The notes under the pieces were generated by a model. It worked only from the letters and a program-made list of their open reading frames with translations. It had not been told where the DNA came from and ran no database searches. A stretch of 49,256 bases of DNA, taken from assembly GCA_031271865.1 (NCBI GenBank), contig JAISUW010000064.1:1-49256 (forward strand). The letters are read 5' to 3'. This DNA is from Oscillospiraceae bacterium (GTDB lineage: Bacteria; Bacillota; Clostridia; Oscillospirales; Acutalibacteraceae). Each line of letters starts with the position of its first letter. The stretch's first letter is position 1. Of this stretch, positions 16,951 to 25,286 are shown in pieces. The translations under genes and the position numbers were made by a program.

Positions 16951-18918
16951 TCAATGGTTGGAGCCAATCTGCACACCTTGCAGCGGGCATTTCTCTTTAT
17001 GGACAAAGTCGCGGTTCCAGTAAATCATTTGCTCTTCTTCCGAATGCGTAATGTGTATATAGGATTTACAGGAGGGACATTGGAATTCGTGCGCTGGACA
17101 GTTCGGGTCATTGAGCCAGTCCTCCAGTGAATCAATTGCCAGTCGCTCTGTGTAATTCCAAGCGCGCAACGTCGGGCGTATCAGGTGCACCGATTCCATC
17201 TCCAGGACAGAACTAAAGCCAAGGGGTTCAGCAAGTCTGAGAAGTCTGTCTGCATGGGTTCGCCAATAGTCGGCAAGGGAATAGACCGCTTCTTCGCGGA
17301 TTTGGGGGTCAAGGGTTTTGTCATAGGTGAGGTCAATCAGGTAGGGTATCTTCGCATCCCCCAATTCTTTGAACGCGTCTATATCAATGGTTTCGAGCCG
17401 ACCCTCGTAGTACGCGCCGATATTATAACGCAATACGGTGCGGTCAATGTCTGCATAGCTCACCACCAACAGCACGGCACAGCCAGCGGCGACCAAAGCT
17501 TTCATATATGCAAACTTGGTTGCATAAAGCCGTATGGTCAAGAACAAGAACGCCAGAGCAAGCAAAAGGATAAACGCCGTCACAAAAAGCCGCATACGTG
17601 TCAGCCCGAAAGAACCCATATAGAGGAACATCTTCGCCTCCGCAGAGGCAATCAGGAGGATAGTGAACGCGCACAGGAATGTCGAAAGCGCCGTAACCGC
17701 CTTAGGGACTCGTCCCGCCTCCGTCTTCCGGGTAGCTGCCGCGACGACGCTCACCAACAGAAAGTTGATAAAAGCGATGGCGCACAGTTCAAAGAAGCCG
17801 CGCCGGGCATACTCTGCGACCGTGAAATCGGCGGGAAGCAGTCCGCTGAAGGCGTTCGTAAAATATGCGAGTTGCGTAAAGAGGTACACGGCGTATAGGA
17901 ATGAGAGAGAACCCAAGAAAGCCGCCGACACCGCAACCGGGATTCCTTTGAAAGCCTGCGCCCGCTTCGAGAGGGGCTGTGCCGGAGACAGCGCGGGCGG
18001 GACTGAAGCCGACACCGCCTGCGCGGTTTGGTCGGTATTCGCAGCCGCCGAGGGGGACAGATTGGCAAAACCCGTCAGCTCTGCCGTGGGTAGCGGTGCC
18101 GGTGCTTGCGGCAGCGGCGGGATTGCAGTCCGCTTGGGCGCCTCACCGCAGGAGAGGGCGTGGAACAAGCTGAACAAAGGGAAGAACAGCAGTATCCCCA
18201 GAATGAACTGCCCGGCGATTTCAGCCAACTGCTTGGCTATCTCTTTCATCAGACCCTCGAAGGCAGCATCGCCTTTCATGAGGAGAGGAGTGGCTATCAG
18301 AAGTACCGGGATAGCCGCACCAATCCCCACCAGCACGGAGAGAAGTGTGCGGTTCTTGCCGCCTTTGGGTAGGAAGAGCTCTTTCAAACTGCGCCCCATG
18401 TTCCCCAACGGCAGGAGGAGCACAATGCGCACTACGTCTTTCAGCATCGCGGGCGTAGCAGGGTCATACTTTGCGGCGCGGTATAGGCCGAGGCAGTATA
18501 CCGCCATCAGGAAAACTTGCGCAAAGAACACGATGACGTGCAGCAGTGCATCATCAAAGAGGCTAAAGGATACCGCCAATACTTCCGCTGACAGACCCGC
18601 TACAGCGGTCAGCCAGTCCGTGCGAAAGACACGCCCCTCGACGGCTGTCTTGCGGATAGCAAAGGCTGTCACTAGTACCAGCAGCAGCGTGAAGACCAGC
18701 ATGTGCCCCAAGCGGAAGCCGCCCCAGACGCTCCACCGCCAAAATAGGACGCTCACGATCAGCGTGCACACTGCCAATATTGTGTATGGGAAAGCCTTGG
18801 TTGCGGGAGCCGGCATTGCCGGCTCGGGGGGTGTCGGCATTGCCGACACGGCTTGCGTCGGCAATGCCGACGCCGCCCGACCGGTATCGGGTTGCGGCGA
18901 ATTCGGGTAGTCAGTCAT
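16951..18918 (-). CDS. DUF4153/DUF4173-type polytopic membrane protein with C-terminal zinc-ribbon-like tail
   Basis: A 655-residue membrane protein with about a dozen hydrophobic helices. The GSFGLTRMRLFVTAF segment is the characteristic stretch of DUF4153/DUF4173 proteins, whose function is unknown. The cytoplasmic N-terminus (residues 16-39) consists of three 8-residue units encoded by a palindrome array. A second Ala/Pro-rich linker lies in mid-protein. The last ~60 residues hold CPSC and KCPL pairs that could bind zinc. The start overlaps the stop of the HTH gene (ATGA), with an AGGAGG site about 10 nt upstream, so it is translated with the regulator. The operators upstream of the DUF2975 gene probably control it. 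Confidence 0.75.
   Translation of the reverse strand: MTDYPNSPQPDTGRAASALPTQAVSAMPTPPEPAMPAPATKAFPYTILAVCTLIVSVLFWRWSVWGGFRLGHMLVFTLLLVLVTAFAIRKTAVEGRVFRTDWLTAVAGLSAEVLAVSFSLFDDALLHVIVFFAQVFLMAVYCLGLYRAAKYDPATPAMLKDVVRIVLLLPLGNMGRSLKELFLPKGGKNRTLLSVLVGIGAAIPVLLIATPLLMKGDAAFEGLMKEIAKQLAEIAGQFILGILLFFPLFSLFHALSCGEAPKRTAIPPLPQAPAPLPTAELTGFANLSPSAAANTDQTAQAVSASVPPALSPAQPLSKRAQAFKGIPVAVSAAFLGSLSFLYAVYLFTQLAYFTNAFSGLLPADFTVAEYARRGFFELCAIAFINFLLVSVVAAATRKTEAGRVPKAVTALSTFLCAFTILLIASAEAKMFLYMGSFGLTRMRLFVTAFILLLALAFLFLTIRLYATKFAYMKALVAAGCAVLLVVSYADIDRTVLRYNIGAYYEGRLETIDIDAFKELGDAKIPYLIDLTYDKTLDPQIREEAVYSLADYWRTHADRLLRLAEPLGFSSVLEMESVHLIRPTLRAWNYTERLAIDSLEDWLNDPNCPAHEFQCPSCKSYIHITHSEEEQMIYWNRDFVHKEKCPLQGVQIGSNH
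18807..18873. repeat. Three-unit palindrome array, 24-nt period, inside the DUF4153 gene
   Basis: Three perfect 19-nt hairpins start at 18807, 18831 and 18855, each followed by a 5-nt spacer. In coding (minus) orientation they are GCGTCGGCATTGCCGACGC, GTGTCGGCAATGCCGACAC and GAGCCGGCAATGCCGGCTC: 8-bp stems, 3-nt loops, core GCAWTGC. The period is 8 codons and the reading gives ASALPTQA, VSAMPTPP, EPAMPAPA. The gene at 39341 holds a homologous array in the same codon phase and the same loop order. Confidence 0.92.
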
Positions 18919-19127
18919 AGCAATTCATCCTCCTTATATTCGAGCAGGTCGGCGGGTTGGCAGCGGAAGAAGCGGCAGATTTCATTCAGCGTATGCAGGC
19001 GTAGAGCTTTGGCTTTCCCTGTTTTCAGGATAGAGAGATTGGCGGGGGTGATGCCGAGGTATTCCGCCAACTCCTGCGAGGTCGTTTTGTGCTTGGCAAG
19101 CAGGACATCTAAGTTGATGACAATCAT
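18915..19127 (-). CDS. Small HTH (XRE-family) transcriptional regulator
   Basis: A 70-residue DNA-binding protein that is little more than one Cro/CI-type helix-turn-helix (TSQELAEYLGITPANLSILKTGKAKALRLHTLNEICRFF). It resembles the YozG-type regulators found beside DUF2975 genes. Its stop overlaps the DUF4153 start by 4 nt, and it starts 19 nt downstream of the DUF2975 gene. The likely target is the pair of ATTATCGAW-type palindromes around the operon promoter (19772-19847), giving autoregulation; this is inference. Confidence 0.88.
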   Translation of the reverse strand: MIVINLDVLLAKHKTTSQELAEYLGITPANLSILKTGKAKALRLHTLNEICRFFRCQPADLLEYKEDELL

Positions 19128-19146
19128 ATGGACATCTCCCCCCTTT

Positions 19147-19731
19147 CTATACAGTCAGGTCATTCTCTTCTTGCAAGGCGACAGCTTTCGCGAAGCAGTT
19201 CTTAATGACCCGGATAATGAGCCCCGCGAAAGCTGCAGCGGCGGCTATCCCTATAAAGCAAATACTCGTCATACTGAGCAGACGCAATCCGGCAAGCCCG
19301 ACACCGAAATCCACTTCTGCCCAAACCGCTGCAACCGCAAGCACACCCGCAGCGAAAAAGCAACACCAACTCATTGCCCGCAGGCTTTCCACATTTCCCT
19401 TGGAGAACACATCCTCTTTGCGTATGTTCCAAAGGATACGCACCAAGCGATCCAGCAACACAACCGCCGCCGGATAGCTGACCAGAATGCCGATTGCATA
19501 AGGGAGGACAGCATGGAGCAGCGCCTCTTTCATTGTCGCAAAATGTGCTTGCAGATACGCCGTATCTACGCCGTAGTAGTGCCACGCTAAACGCTCCCAC
19601 ACATAGTCGGGGTATGCCCCCACAACAAGCTGGATGACAAATACCAAGGCAATACCCATGCAACACGCCGCCAGGAGTGTAAGGACAGCTGTCAAAGTAA
19701 CGCTGTATCGCGGTTTCCAGAACTGTTTCAT
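19147..19731 (-). CDS. DUF2975 membrane protein
   Basis: A 194-residue protein with four hydrophobic helices (about residues 12-40, 75-95, 120-140 and 155-175) and the layout of DUF2975 proteins, including DRLVRILWNIRKEDVFSKGNVESLR before the third helix. The family is of unknown function and is typically encoded with a small XRE regulator, as here. GAGGA lies about 7 nt before the ATG at 19731. It is the first gene of a three-gene unit with the HTH and DUF4153 genes. Confidence 0.85.
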   Translation of the reverse strand: MKQFWKPRYSVTLTAVLTLLAACCMGIALVFVIQLVVGAYPDYVWERLAWHYYGVDTAYLQAHFATMKEALLHAVLPYAIGILVSYPAAVVLLDRLVRILWNIRKEDVFSKGNVESLRAMSWCCFFAAGVLAVAAVWAEVDFGVGLAGLRLLSMTSICFIGIAAAAAFAGLIIRVIKNCFAKAVALQEENDLTV

Positions 19732-19771
19732 AGGAGTTCCTCTCTTTCCGGTTATTGTTTCTCGAAAACAA

Positions 19772-19790
19772 ATTATCGAATTTCGATAAT
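19772..19790. promoter_or_regulatory. Operator palindrome 1
   Basis: ATTATCGAATTTCGATAAT, a perfect 19-nt palindrome around a central T, between the -10 box and the DUF2975 start. A near-identical copy lies on the other side of the promoter. Confidence 0.75.
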
Positions 19791-19793
19791 CAT

Positions 19794-19822
19794 AGTATAC
19801 CACATCTTGCAACGGATGTCAA
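19794..19822 (-). promoter_or_regulatory. Sigma-A promoter of the DUF2975-HTH-DUF4153 operon
   Basis: On the minus strand: TTGACA (19822-19817), a 17-nt spacer and TATACT (19799-19794). The promoter is framed by palindromes at 19772-19790 and 19829-19847, so a bound regulator would cover it from both sides. Confidence 0.8.
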
Positions 19823-19828
19823 TACCAA

Positions 19829-19847
19829 ATTATCGATTTTCGATAAT
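19829..19847. promoter_or_regulatory. Operator palindrome 2
   Basis: ATTATCGATTTTCGATAAT, identical to operator 1 except for the central bases, just upstream of the -35 box. A further half-site, TTCGATAAT, follows at 19853-19861. Operator centres are 57 nt apart, between five and six helical turns. Confidence 0.75.
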
Positions 19848-19868
19848 TTTTTTTCGATAATCAATAAG

Positions 19869-19893
19869 AAGCAGACCTTTACGCGGTCTGCTT
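19869..19893 (-). terminator. Probable terminator of the DUF2079 gene
   Basis: A perfect 9-bp stem (AAGCAGACC / GGTCTGCTT) with a 7-nt loop, starting 20 nt after the DUF2079 stop and followed on the minus strand by CTTATTGATTATC, a moderately T-rich tail. Confidence 0.5.
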
Positions 19894-19913
19894 CCCGACG
19901 TGTTCCCCTTTGC

Positions 19914-21908
19914 CTATTCACCATCAGCTGTCACGCTTGGGAGCCGCCATACCATTATAAAGGAGGCTCCTGCGTCATAGTAAACCTGCTCATAGCCGAT
20001 AAGCTCAATAAACTTCTTTAGATCCGTTTCCGGTTCGTCCTTTATTTCGTACTCGTCCTCTTTACAGACCAGATACTCTGTAGCTTCTTGGATGCCGTAG
20101 AAGTTCGGAAACATATACACATTTTTACGCTTGTATAGGTGCGGCCCAAACCACGTTGTAACTGTAACATCTGCGTCTGCGGGGATGGCTTCCAGCTGTG
20201 CATCCGCAATTTGAATACGGCTCCGGTTCTCTATCCAGGTATTCTCGTACGTTGCGGAGCGCGGGAGCACTAGGGGGACAGTACAAATCAGCGATGCCGC
20301 CAAAGCCAAAGCCACATACTGCCGCCGCCGTGCCTGTTCCTTGTGCCGCAAAGCCAAGAGTGCCATGACAACCAGAAGCGCCACCGATCCGTAGGTATAT
20401 TGGTATCCGACTTGGTGTTGGTAGTAATAATTGGATGCCAGATTAATGACAACAAGCGGGAGGAGCAGGAGGAAGTTCCGGCTGCGCTTCTGCATGAGCG
20501 GCAGAAACAGAAGAGGAACCAGAACCCAGAGAAGAAATTCTCCTTTCTCAGCCGTGAAGATTTCGTGTGCAACGTAGCCCACATCCGCAATAATGACCTT
20601 GATAATGTCTATGAAACCCGGGTCCTGCACGCCCGGCGGGAAAAAATTTCGGAGCCTGTCTGTCATAACTCCATCCCGGCCGGCAACGGCAGCCGCATTC
20701 TCCACAACCCATGTTGAGAGTAGGAATCCCCCCACAGCAGTTCCCAACAGGACAATCCCGAGCAAGCGGCGGCGCAGCGCCGGATTCGACAGCAAAACCT
20801 TCAGCCGCTTCCGGAAAGTCTTAACCTTCGTGGGAAAGCTCGTTTCCCGCAGTTGTTTGCGCAGCAACGACCAATCCAATATCTCAAATTTGCCGACTAT
20901 AGCATACAAGCCTACCGCCCCGACATAGATGGCGGCATCCTCTTTGATAGAGAGGCAGACCAACGCAAAGGGAAGTGCCGCCCAGAACTTTGAGCGTAAA
21001 ACAAAGTATACCAGCCACAGCAGAAAAACGGAAAGGAATTTATTCTCATGGAAATCGTAGAATGTCCCCGCTGCAAGACCGGGCTGCAGTAAGTACAAAA
21101 CAGCCGCCCCGAAAGCCCCGATATGGGAGAACTTCAGCTCCAAGGCTATCTTGCGAACGGCAAAGGCTCCTGCACCCACTGCCAAGGATTGTAGAATGAG
21201 GAGGGTCTCTATCCGCGGGACAGCACAGTAAAACGGCAAGAGAAGATAGTAAAACGGTGAGCAGTGCACCGCGAAGTGCGTCATTGCGGTGTTGCGCTCC
21301 AAGGTTGTGATGGCATGGCCGGTTTGCCGTAAGGACTCATACATTTGCGCAAACACGCCGAGATCAAAATTCGTGGCATTATAAGTACGGTAGCGCAGAA
21401 TGGAGTAAACAGAAAAGTAGGCGGTGAAAGCTAAGACAGCAAAGAACGTACACCAGAAAGACCAGTTCTTCCCGAACGGAATGGAGTTGGAGAATACGCG
21501 AAAACCCTGCTTCTCCTCCAATTCCTTGGCACACCAACGGCATACCAATCCCACCACAGCCACCAAGCCCGTGCAGAAAAAGGCATCCGCCTCCACACGC
21601 GCAGAAAGCAGAACCGCATATAGACAAACGGAACCTGCCAATAACGCTACGCAAGGGAGGTTGTTCCCCACCCAGAAAGAGAGAACAATACAGACCATCG
21701 TTCCCAAGGCAAAGGAGGCACCGAAGATATACCAATTGAACTTCGTCACAAATTGCAGGCTCAGGAAAGTCGTGTCCCGATCCTCTACTGCTAACAGTGA
21801 TACAATGAAAGCAATGCAAGCGCCTGCGGCTATCGCAGCAAAAAGAGAGCCGTCCTTATAGAGCTTTTCGAGTATCCCGAGATTTGAACGCATTTCTTCC
21901 TTTTGCAC
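19914..21908 (-). CDS. DUF2079 polytopic membrane protein
   Basis: A 664-residue protein with about 12 transmembrane helices and the DUF2079 signature: NFDLGVFAQMYESLRQTGHAITTLERN followed by THFAVHCSPFYYLLLPFY and FYDFHENKF. DUF2079 proteins are GT-C-like membrane proteins thought to act on lipid-linked substrates; no substrate is established. The C-terminal ~120 residues form a soluble extracytoplasmic domain (DVTVTTWFGPHLYKRKNVYMFPNFYG). The start is probably the GTG at 21908, which has GGAGG 8 nt upstream; the in-frame ATG at 21893 is an alternative. The gene is divergent from lexA and has its own terminator. Confidence 0.82.
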   Translation of the reverse strand: MQKEEMRSNLGILEKLYKDGSLFAAIAAGACIAFIVSLLAVEDRDTTFLSLQFVTKFNWYIFGASFALGTMVCIVLSFWVGNNLPCVALLAGSVCLYAVLLSARVEADAFFCTGLVAVVGLVCRWCAKELEEKQGFRVFSNSIPFGKNWSFWCTFFAVLAFTAYFSVYSILRYRTYNATNFDLGVFAQMYESLRQTGHAITTLERNTAMTHFAVHCSPFYYLLLPFYCAVPRIETLLILQSLAVGAGAFAVRKIALELKFSHIGAFGAAVLYLLQPGLAAGTFYDFHENKFLSVFLLWLVYFVLRSKFWAALPFALVCLSIKEDAAIYVGAVGLYAIVGKFEILDWSLLRKQLRETSFPTKVKTFRKRLKVLLSNPALRRRLLGIVLLGTAVGGFLLSTWVVENAAAVAGRDGVMTDRLRNFFPPGVQDPGFIDIIKVIIADVGYVAHEIFTAEKGEFLLWVLVPLLFLPLMQKRSRNFLLLLPLVVINLASNYYYQHQVGYQYTYGSVALLVVMALLALRHKEQARRRQYVALALAASLICTVPLVLPRSATYENTWIENRSRIQIADAQLEAIPADADVTVTTWFGPHLYKRKNVYMFPNFYGIQEATEYLVCKEDEYEIKDEPETDLKKFIELIGYEQVYYDAGASFIMVWRLPSVTADGE

Positions 21909-21975
21909 GCTGTTTCCCTCCGTTTGGCAGAATGTGAAAAAAAATGTAAGTTCTCATAATATTTTGAAAAATTGC

Positions 21976-22004
21976 TTGCATTTTTGGAACAGATGTGTTA
22001 TAAT
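21976..22004 (+). promoter_or_regulatory. lexA promoter with a possible degenerate SOS box
   Basis: TTGCAT (21976-21981), a 17-nt spacer and TATAAT (21999-22004). Within the spacer, GAACAGATGTGTT (21987-21999) resembles the Gram-positive LexA box GAAC-N4-GTTC but matches well only in its left half, so autoregulation is a guess. Confidence 0.6.
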
Positions 22005-22042
22005 AACATCAGCCAAAACAAATGAACAAGAGGTATGATACT

Positions 22043-22669
22043 ATGGGCAGAAGAAAAATCACCAGCGGCCTGAACGAAACCCAACAAAAAATGTACGAGT
22101 TCCTTTTGCAACGCAGCCAACAAGGCGTAGCTCCCTCCGTGCGGGAAATTGCGGAGTATATCGGTGTGCGCTCGACATCCTCCGTGCAGTACAACCTGCG
22201 CGTCCTTCAGGAGCGCGGTTACATTGACCGCGGCGAGGCCATGTCCAAACGCTCCATTCGCATCACCGGCACGGAGCAACCCATCATCCGCGTCCCGCTG
22301 TTGGGGACTGTTACCGCCGGGCTTCCCATCTTGGCGGTGGAAGAAATCGAAGCCTATATCCCCTATGTCGGCTCATCTGCCAATGATAAGTCTATCTTTG
22401 CCCTGCGCATTCAAGGGGAAAGCATGATTAACAAGGGCATCTACGACAAGGATATTATCTTCGTGGAGAAAGCCTCTTCCGCTTCCAACGGCGAGATTGT
22501 CGTGGCAATGATTGACGATGAGGCGACGGTCAAAACTTTCTACAAAGAGGATGGACGCTTCCGCCTCCAGCCGGAAAACGACACCATGGAGCCGATTTAT
22601 ACAGATCAAGTGTCTATCCTCGGCAAGGTCATCGGTCTCACCCGTGAGATGGGGAACTACGCGAAGTAG
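22043..22669 (+). CDS. lexA: LexA repressor
   Basis: SOS-response repressor that cleaves itself when RecA filaments form. An N-terminal winged helix (TQQKMYEFLLQRSQQGVAPSVREIAEYIGV...STSSVQYNLRVL) leads to the S24 peptidase domain with the scissile Ala92-Gly93 in VTAGLP, nucleophile Ser127 in GESM and general-base Lys164 in EATVKTF. Length 208 residues, standard. I chose the ATG at 22043, with AGAGG 9 nt upstream, over an in-frame ATG at 22022 that has no site. It converges with the murD2 gene, with only 6 nt between the stops. Confidence 0.95.
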   Translation: MGRRKITSGLNETQQKMYEFLLQRSQQGVAPSVREIAEYIGVRSTSSVQYNLRVLQERGYIDRGEAMSKRSIRITGTEQPIIRVPLLGTVTAGLPILAVEEIEAYIPYVGSSANDKSIFALRIQGESMINKGIYDKDIIFVEKASSASNGEIVVAMIDDEATVKTFYKEDGRFRLQPENDTMEPIYTDQVSILGKVIGLTREMGNYAK

Positions 22670-22675
22670 CACCTT

Positions 22676-23986
22676 TTAGGCATCGGTCAACTCCTCTATG
22701 CAGGCCTTGAAGTGCGCCCCTTTCTCTTCGAAATTCTTGTACCTGTTGTAGCTCGCCGCCGCCGGGGAAAGCAAGCAAATCTTCCCCGGCGCGGTGTGGG
22801 CGAGGGAAGTCGCTATAGCGTCTATCATCGTGTCGCACCGAATGATGGTTTTGCCGCTCTCCCTAAGTGCCGGGAGGTCGGCTATGGCGTAGCCTGTGTC
22901 CGGGAGGCAAACCAGATTGCGCAGCGGGCGGGAGGCCAAACCCTTCGCAAAGGTATGGTAATCCAAGCCCCTGTCTTGCCCGCCGATAATCAGTGTATCC
23001 ACATCCTCCAAGGCATCTACTGTCAGGAGGACACCCTCCGGGATTGTCGTGATGCAGTCGTCCACCCAGCGGATGCCGGCGTATGTACCCAGCAGATCCA
23101 TGCGGTGCGGTATTCCCTCGAAGTCCCGCAAAGCTTGCCGTATGCCATCCTCGGTAGCTCCCGCAAGCAATGCTGCTGTGGCAGCATAATATATGTCCTG
23201 CCGGTTATGCTCCCCTTTCAGGCGGGGACTCAGACCGTAGAGGGTATCCAAGAACGCATTGCGTTTGTTTTCGTTCGGGGAGACGGTTATTCGGTTGGCT
23301 TTGCAGCCGGAGATGTCGGTTAATGCCTGCAAGTCCTGCGAGGCGTTGGAGATGAAGTAGTCTTGCGCTGTTTGGTGCAGGCAGATGTTTGCTTTTGCCG
23401 CAGCGTAGCCGATAAAACCGCCGTCGTAGTGGTCGAGGTGCTCCTCGTAAAGATTCGTCCAGACCGCAATATGCGGGGACTTCGCGGTGAATTGCAGCTG
23501 GTGGGAGGACATTTCAATGCAAGCCGTCTTGCCGGTTGCCTCCTCCAAGCAATCCAGTACCGGCAGACCCATGTTCCCCATGAGGAGTGCTTCCGCACCG
23601 GAAGCCTTTAGCATGAGATAGATGAGCGTGGTCGTTGTGGTCTTGCCCTTCGAGCCGGTCACTCCGATTGTGACGCAATCCGCAAAGCGCAGGAACAAAT
23701 CCGTCTGGCAGGTAATGTGCACCGTAGCAGGAATCAGAACACCGCGCAGCGGCACCCCGGGAGTCTTGATACAGATGTCGCACTGCTTGAGTATGTCTAA
23801 GTAGTTCTCCCCGCAAAGCAGCCGCACATTGGAATCACTTATGTTCAGCGGCACTTTATCGGCAATCACAATCGGCATTTCGGGAAAGTGCCGCCGCAAA
23901 AAGGCGTGCGTGGATTTTCCTTCCCTGCCGTACCCCAGTATGCCGACCGTCTTGCCGGCGAAAAACTCACGAATTGCTTCGGACAT
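22676..23986 (-). CDS. murD2: MurD-family ligase, probably UDP-MurNAc-L-Ala--L-glutamate ligase (MurD2)
   Basis: Mur ligase adding glutamate to UDP-MurNAc-L-alanine with ATP. Visible are the N-terminal Rossmann GILGYGREGKS, the ATP-binding GVTGSKGKTTT (108-117), EMSSHQLQ, TNLYEEHLDHYDG and a C-terminal LSPAAASYNRYKNFEEKG. Where canonical MurD has the NDSKATN segment around the glutamate site, this protein reads WVDDCITTIPE, lacking the lysine. It starts inside the end of murL (20-nt overlap) behind AAGGA. In the MurD2-MurL route (described in Xanthomonas), MurD2 attaches L-Glu and MurL epimerises it. Assignment to MurD2 rather than MurD rests on this linkage and the changed motif. Confidence 0.85.
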   Translation of the reverse strand: MSEAIREFFAGKTVGILGYGREGKSTHAFLRRHFPEMPIVIADKVPLNISDSNVRLLCGENYLDILKQCDICIKTPGVPLRGVLIPATVHITCQTDLFLRFADCVTIGVTGSKGKTTTTTLIYLMLKASGAEALLMGNMGLPVLDCLEEATGKTACIEMSSHQLQFTAKSPHIAVWTNLYEEHLDHYDGGFIGYAAAKANICLHQTAQDYFISNASQDLQALTDISGCKANRITVSPNENKRNAFLDTLYGLSPRLKGEHNRQDIYYAATAALLAGATEDGIRQALRDFEGIPHRMDLLGTYAGIRWVDDCITTIPEGVLLTVDALEDVDTLIIGGQDRGLDYHTFAKGLASRPLRNLVCLPDTGYAIADLPALRESGKTIIRCDTMIDAIATSLAHTAPGKICLLSPAAASYNRYKNFEEKGAHFKACIEELTDA

Positions 23987-25268
23987 CGTTGTACATCCTT
24001 TCGATTATATCGCTGTAACAATTCGGTATATTATGCTCCCGATTAAAGCCGTTAAGAATACGCTGTAAGCCCCGCCCGTTGAAGGCAGCAGTCGCTTCGT
24101 CTACTGTGCCGACGCACTCAAAGGGCTTGGTTTCGTTCTTCCCCAATAGGCTTTGCAAATCGTCTTGCAGGGAGGGCTTCTCCATTAGGTTTTCACCGAA
24201 AATCCCGATAAGCGCTTCTTCTGATAGGAAAGGCTTCAGCATGAGGTACACAAACAAGCACTTGGCACAGTTGCAGCACCATATATTCTGCTTGGAACCT
24301 ACGTTGCAGCTCTTGAATGCCTTGTGGTACTGCGGATAGGCTGAAAAGAACTTCGCAATCTGCAGCTCATGAAATGGACGCAGGAGGCTGAAGTAGCGTA
24401 TCGGCAAACCGAACCGCCCGGTAATCCAGGTATTCATGTCGGACTCAAAAGCATAGGACTTAGAATACTGGTGGTTCACATCCAATCCGGGGACGGTGGC
24501 TTCATTAGCGGAGGCCTCATTGGACAGTACCAAGTCCTCTGCCCCGATGGTGTAAGCCCCATACAGCCCGAGAAAAGCGACAATCGCTGAAAACGGTGTA
24601 TGACCGTTGAAGTAGCCGTCCTTATTGGTCTGCAAAAGTTCCGGGGCGATGGTGCGTTTTGTGCGCAGAATTCTCTCTTTCGGATAGCTGGCGGCTTCAA
24701 AAGTCTCCGTGCGCGCCGCTTGGTCGTTGACCGTGAAACCCATCAGCGGGCGATGCATATCATGCAACAGCTGGAGGGTGACACAGGAGTCTTTCCCCCC
24801 GCCGACGGGGACAAGGCTCAGTTCTTTAGCATTATAGGGCACCGGTGTTCTTGGCTCTGCTGGGACGGTACATTGCACTTGGAGAAAGTTTTTTTGATCC
24901 GCGTGTATGCCGTTGCGGTAGAAGAACTCCCCCAGACCATTGTACCAGAGGCGTTTCCACCACTCGATTTCGTCCGCTGTCAGGTGTCCGCAATGGATGC
25001 GGACCGTCGGCGGGCAGGCGCATTTCCAGTAGCTGATGAGTTCCACCAGCCCCAAGCAGAAAGCTATATCTTGCGCAACCGGCGAATCACAGGCATTGCA
25101 CATATCCAAGTTGTCGGTATAAACGATTGTTTCCGGACGAAAAGAGGTCAAGCCGTCTATACTGAAATCATAGCTTAATGCAATGCAACCCTCCCGCCGC
25201 TCGACGGAAAAACGGTTATAATGAAAAACAGGGTGGCGGCGGCGGTATTCTTCGTACTTGTCTTGCAT
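23967..25268 (-). CDS. murL: UDP-MurNAc-L-Ala-L-Glu epimerase
   Basis: Converts the terminal L-Glu of UDP-MurNAc-L-Ala-L-Glu to D-Glu, in the known family using ATP. The 433-residue sequence has features I associate with MurL: GLVELISYWKCACPP (residues 73-87), WWKRLWYNGLGEFFYRNGI, an ATP-loop-like LVPVGGGKDS (Gly-rich 156-161), YFNGHTPFSA, LSNEASANEATV, VNHQYSKSYAFESD, and a Cys-rich CNVG...WCCNCAKC segment. The overlap with a murD-type gene supports the call strongly. GAGGA precedes the ATG. Once mistaken for a generic adenylating enzyme, the family replaces free glutamate racemase. I cannot compare it with database members here. Confidence 0.87.
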   Translation of the reverse strand: MQDKYEEYRRRHPVFHYNRFSVERREGCIALSYDFSIDGLTSFRPETIVYTDNLDMCNACDSPVAQDIAFCLGLVELISYWKCACPPTVRIHCGHLTADEIEWWKRLWYNGLGEFFYRNGIHADQKNFLQVQCTVPAEPRTPVPYNAKELSLVPVGGGKDSCVTLQLLHDMHRPLMGFTVNDQAARTETFEAASYPKERILRTKRTIAPELLQTNKDGYFNGHTPFSAIVAFLGLYGAYTIGAEDLVLSNEASANEATVPGLDVNHQYSKSYAFESDMNTWITGRFGLPIRYFSLLRPFHELQIAKFFSAYPQYHKAFKSCNVGSKQNIWCCNCAKCLFVYLMLKPFLSEEALIGIFGENLMEKPSLQDDLQSLLGKNETKPFECVGTVDEATAAFNGRGLQRILNGFNREHNIPNCYSDIIERMYNDVRSNS

Positions 25269-25286
25269 AACGTCCTCGCTGTTTGG

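Noticed and set aside
18807-18873. CRISPR-like repeat array
   Set aside because: Only three units, 5-nt spacers, repeats that differ in their arms, and location inside an intact coding frame exclude a CRISPR array.
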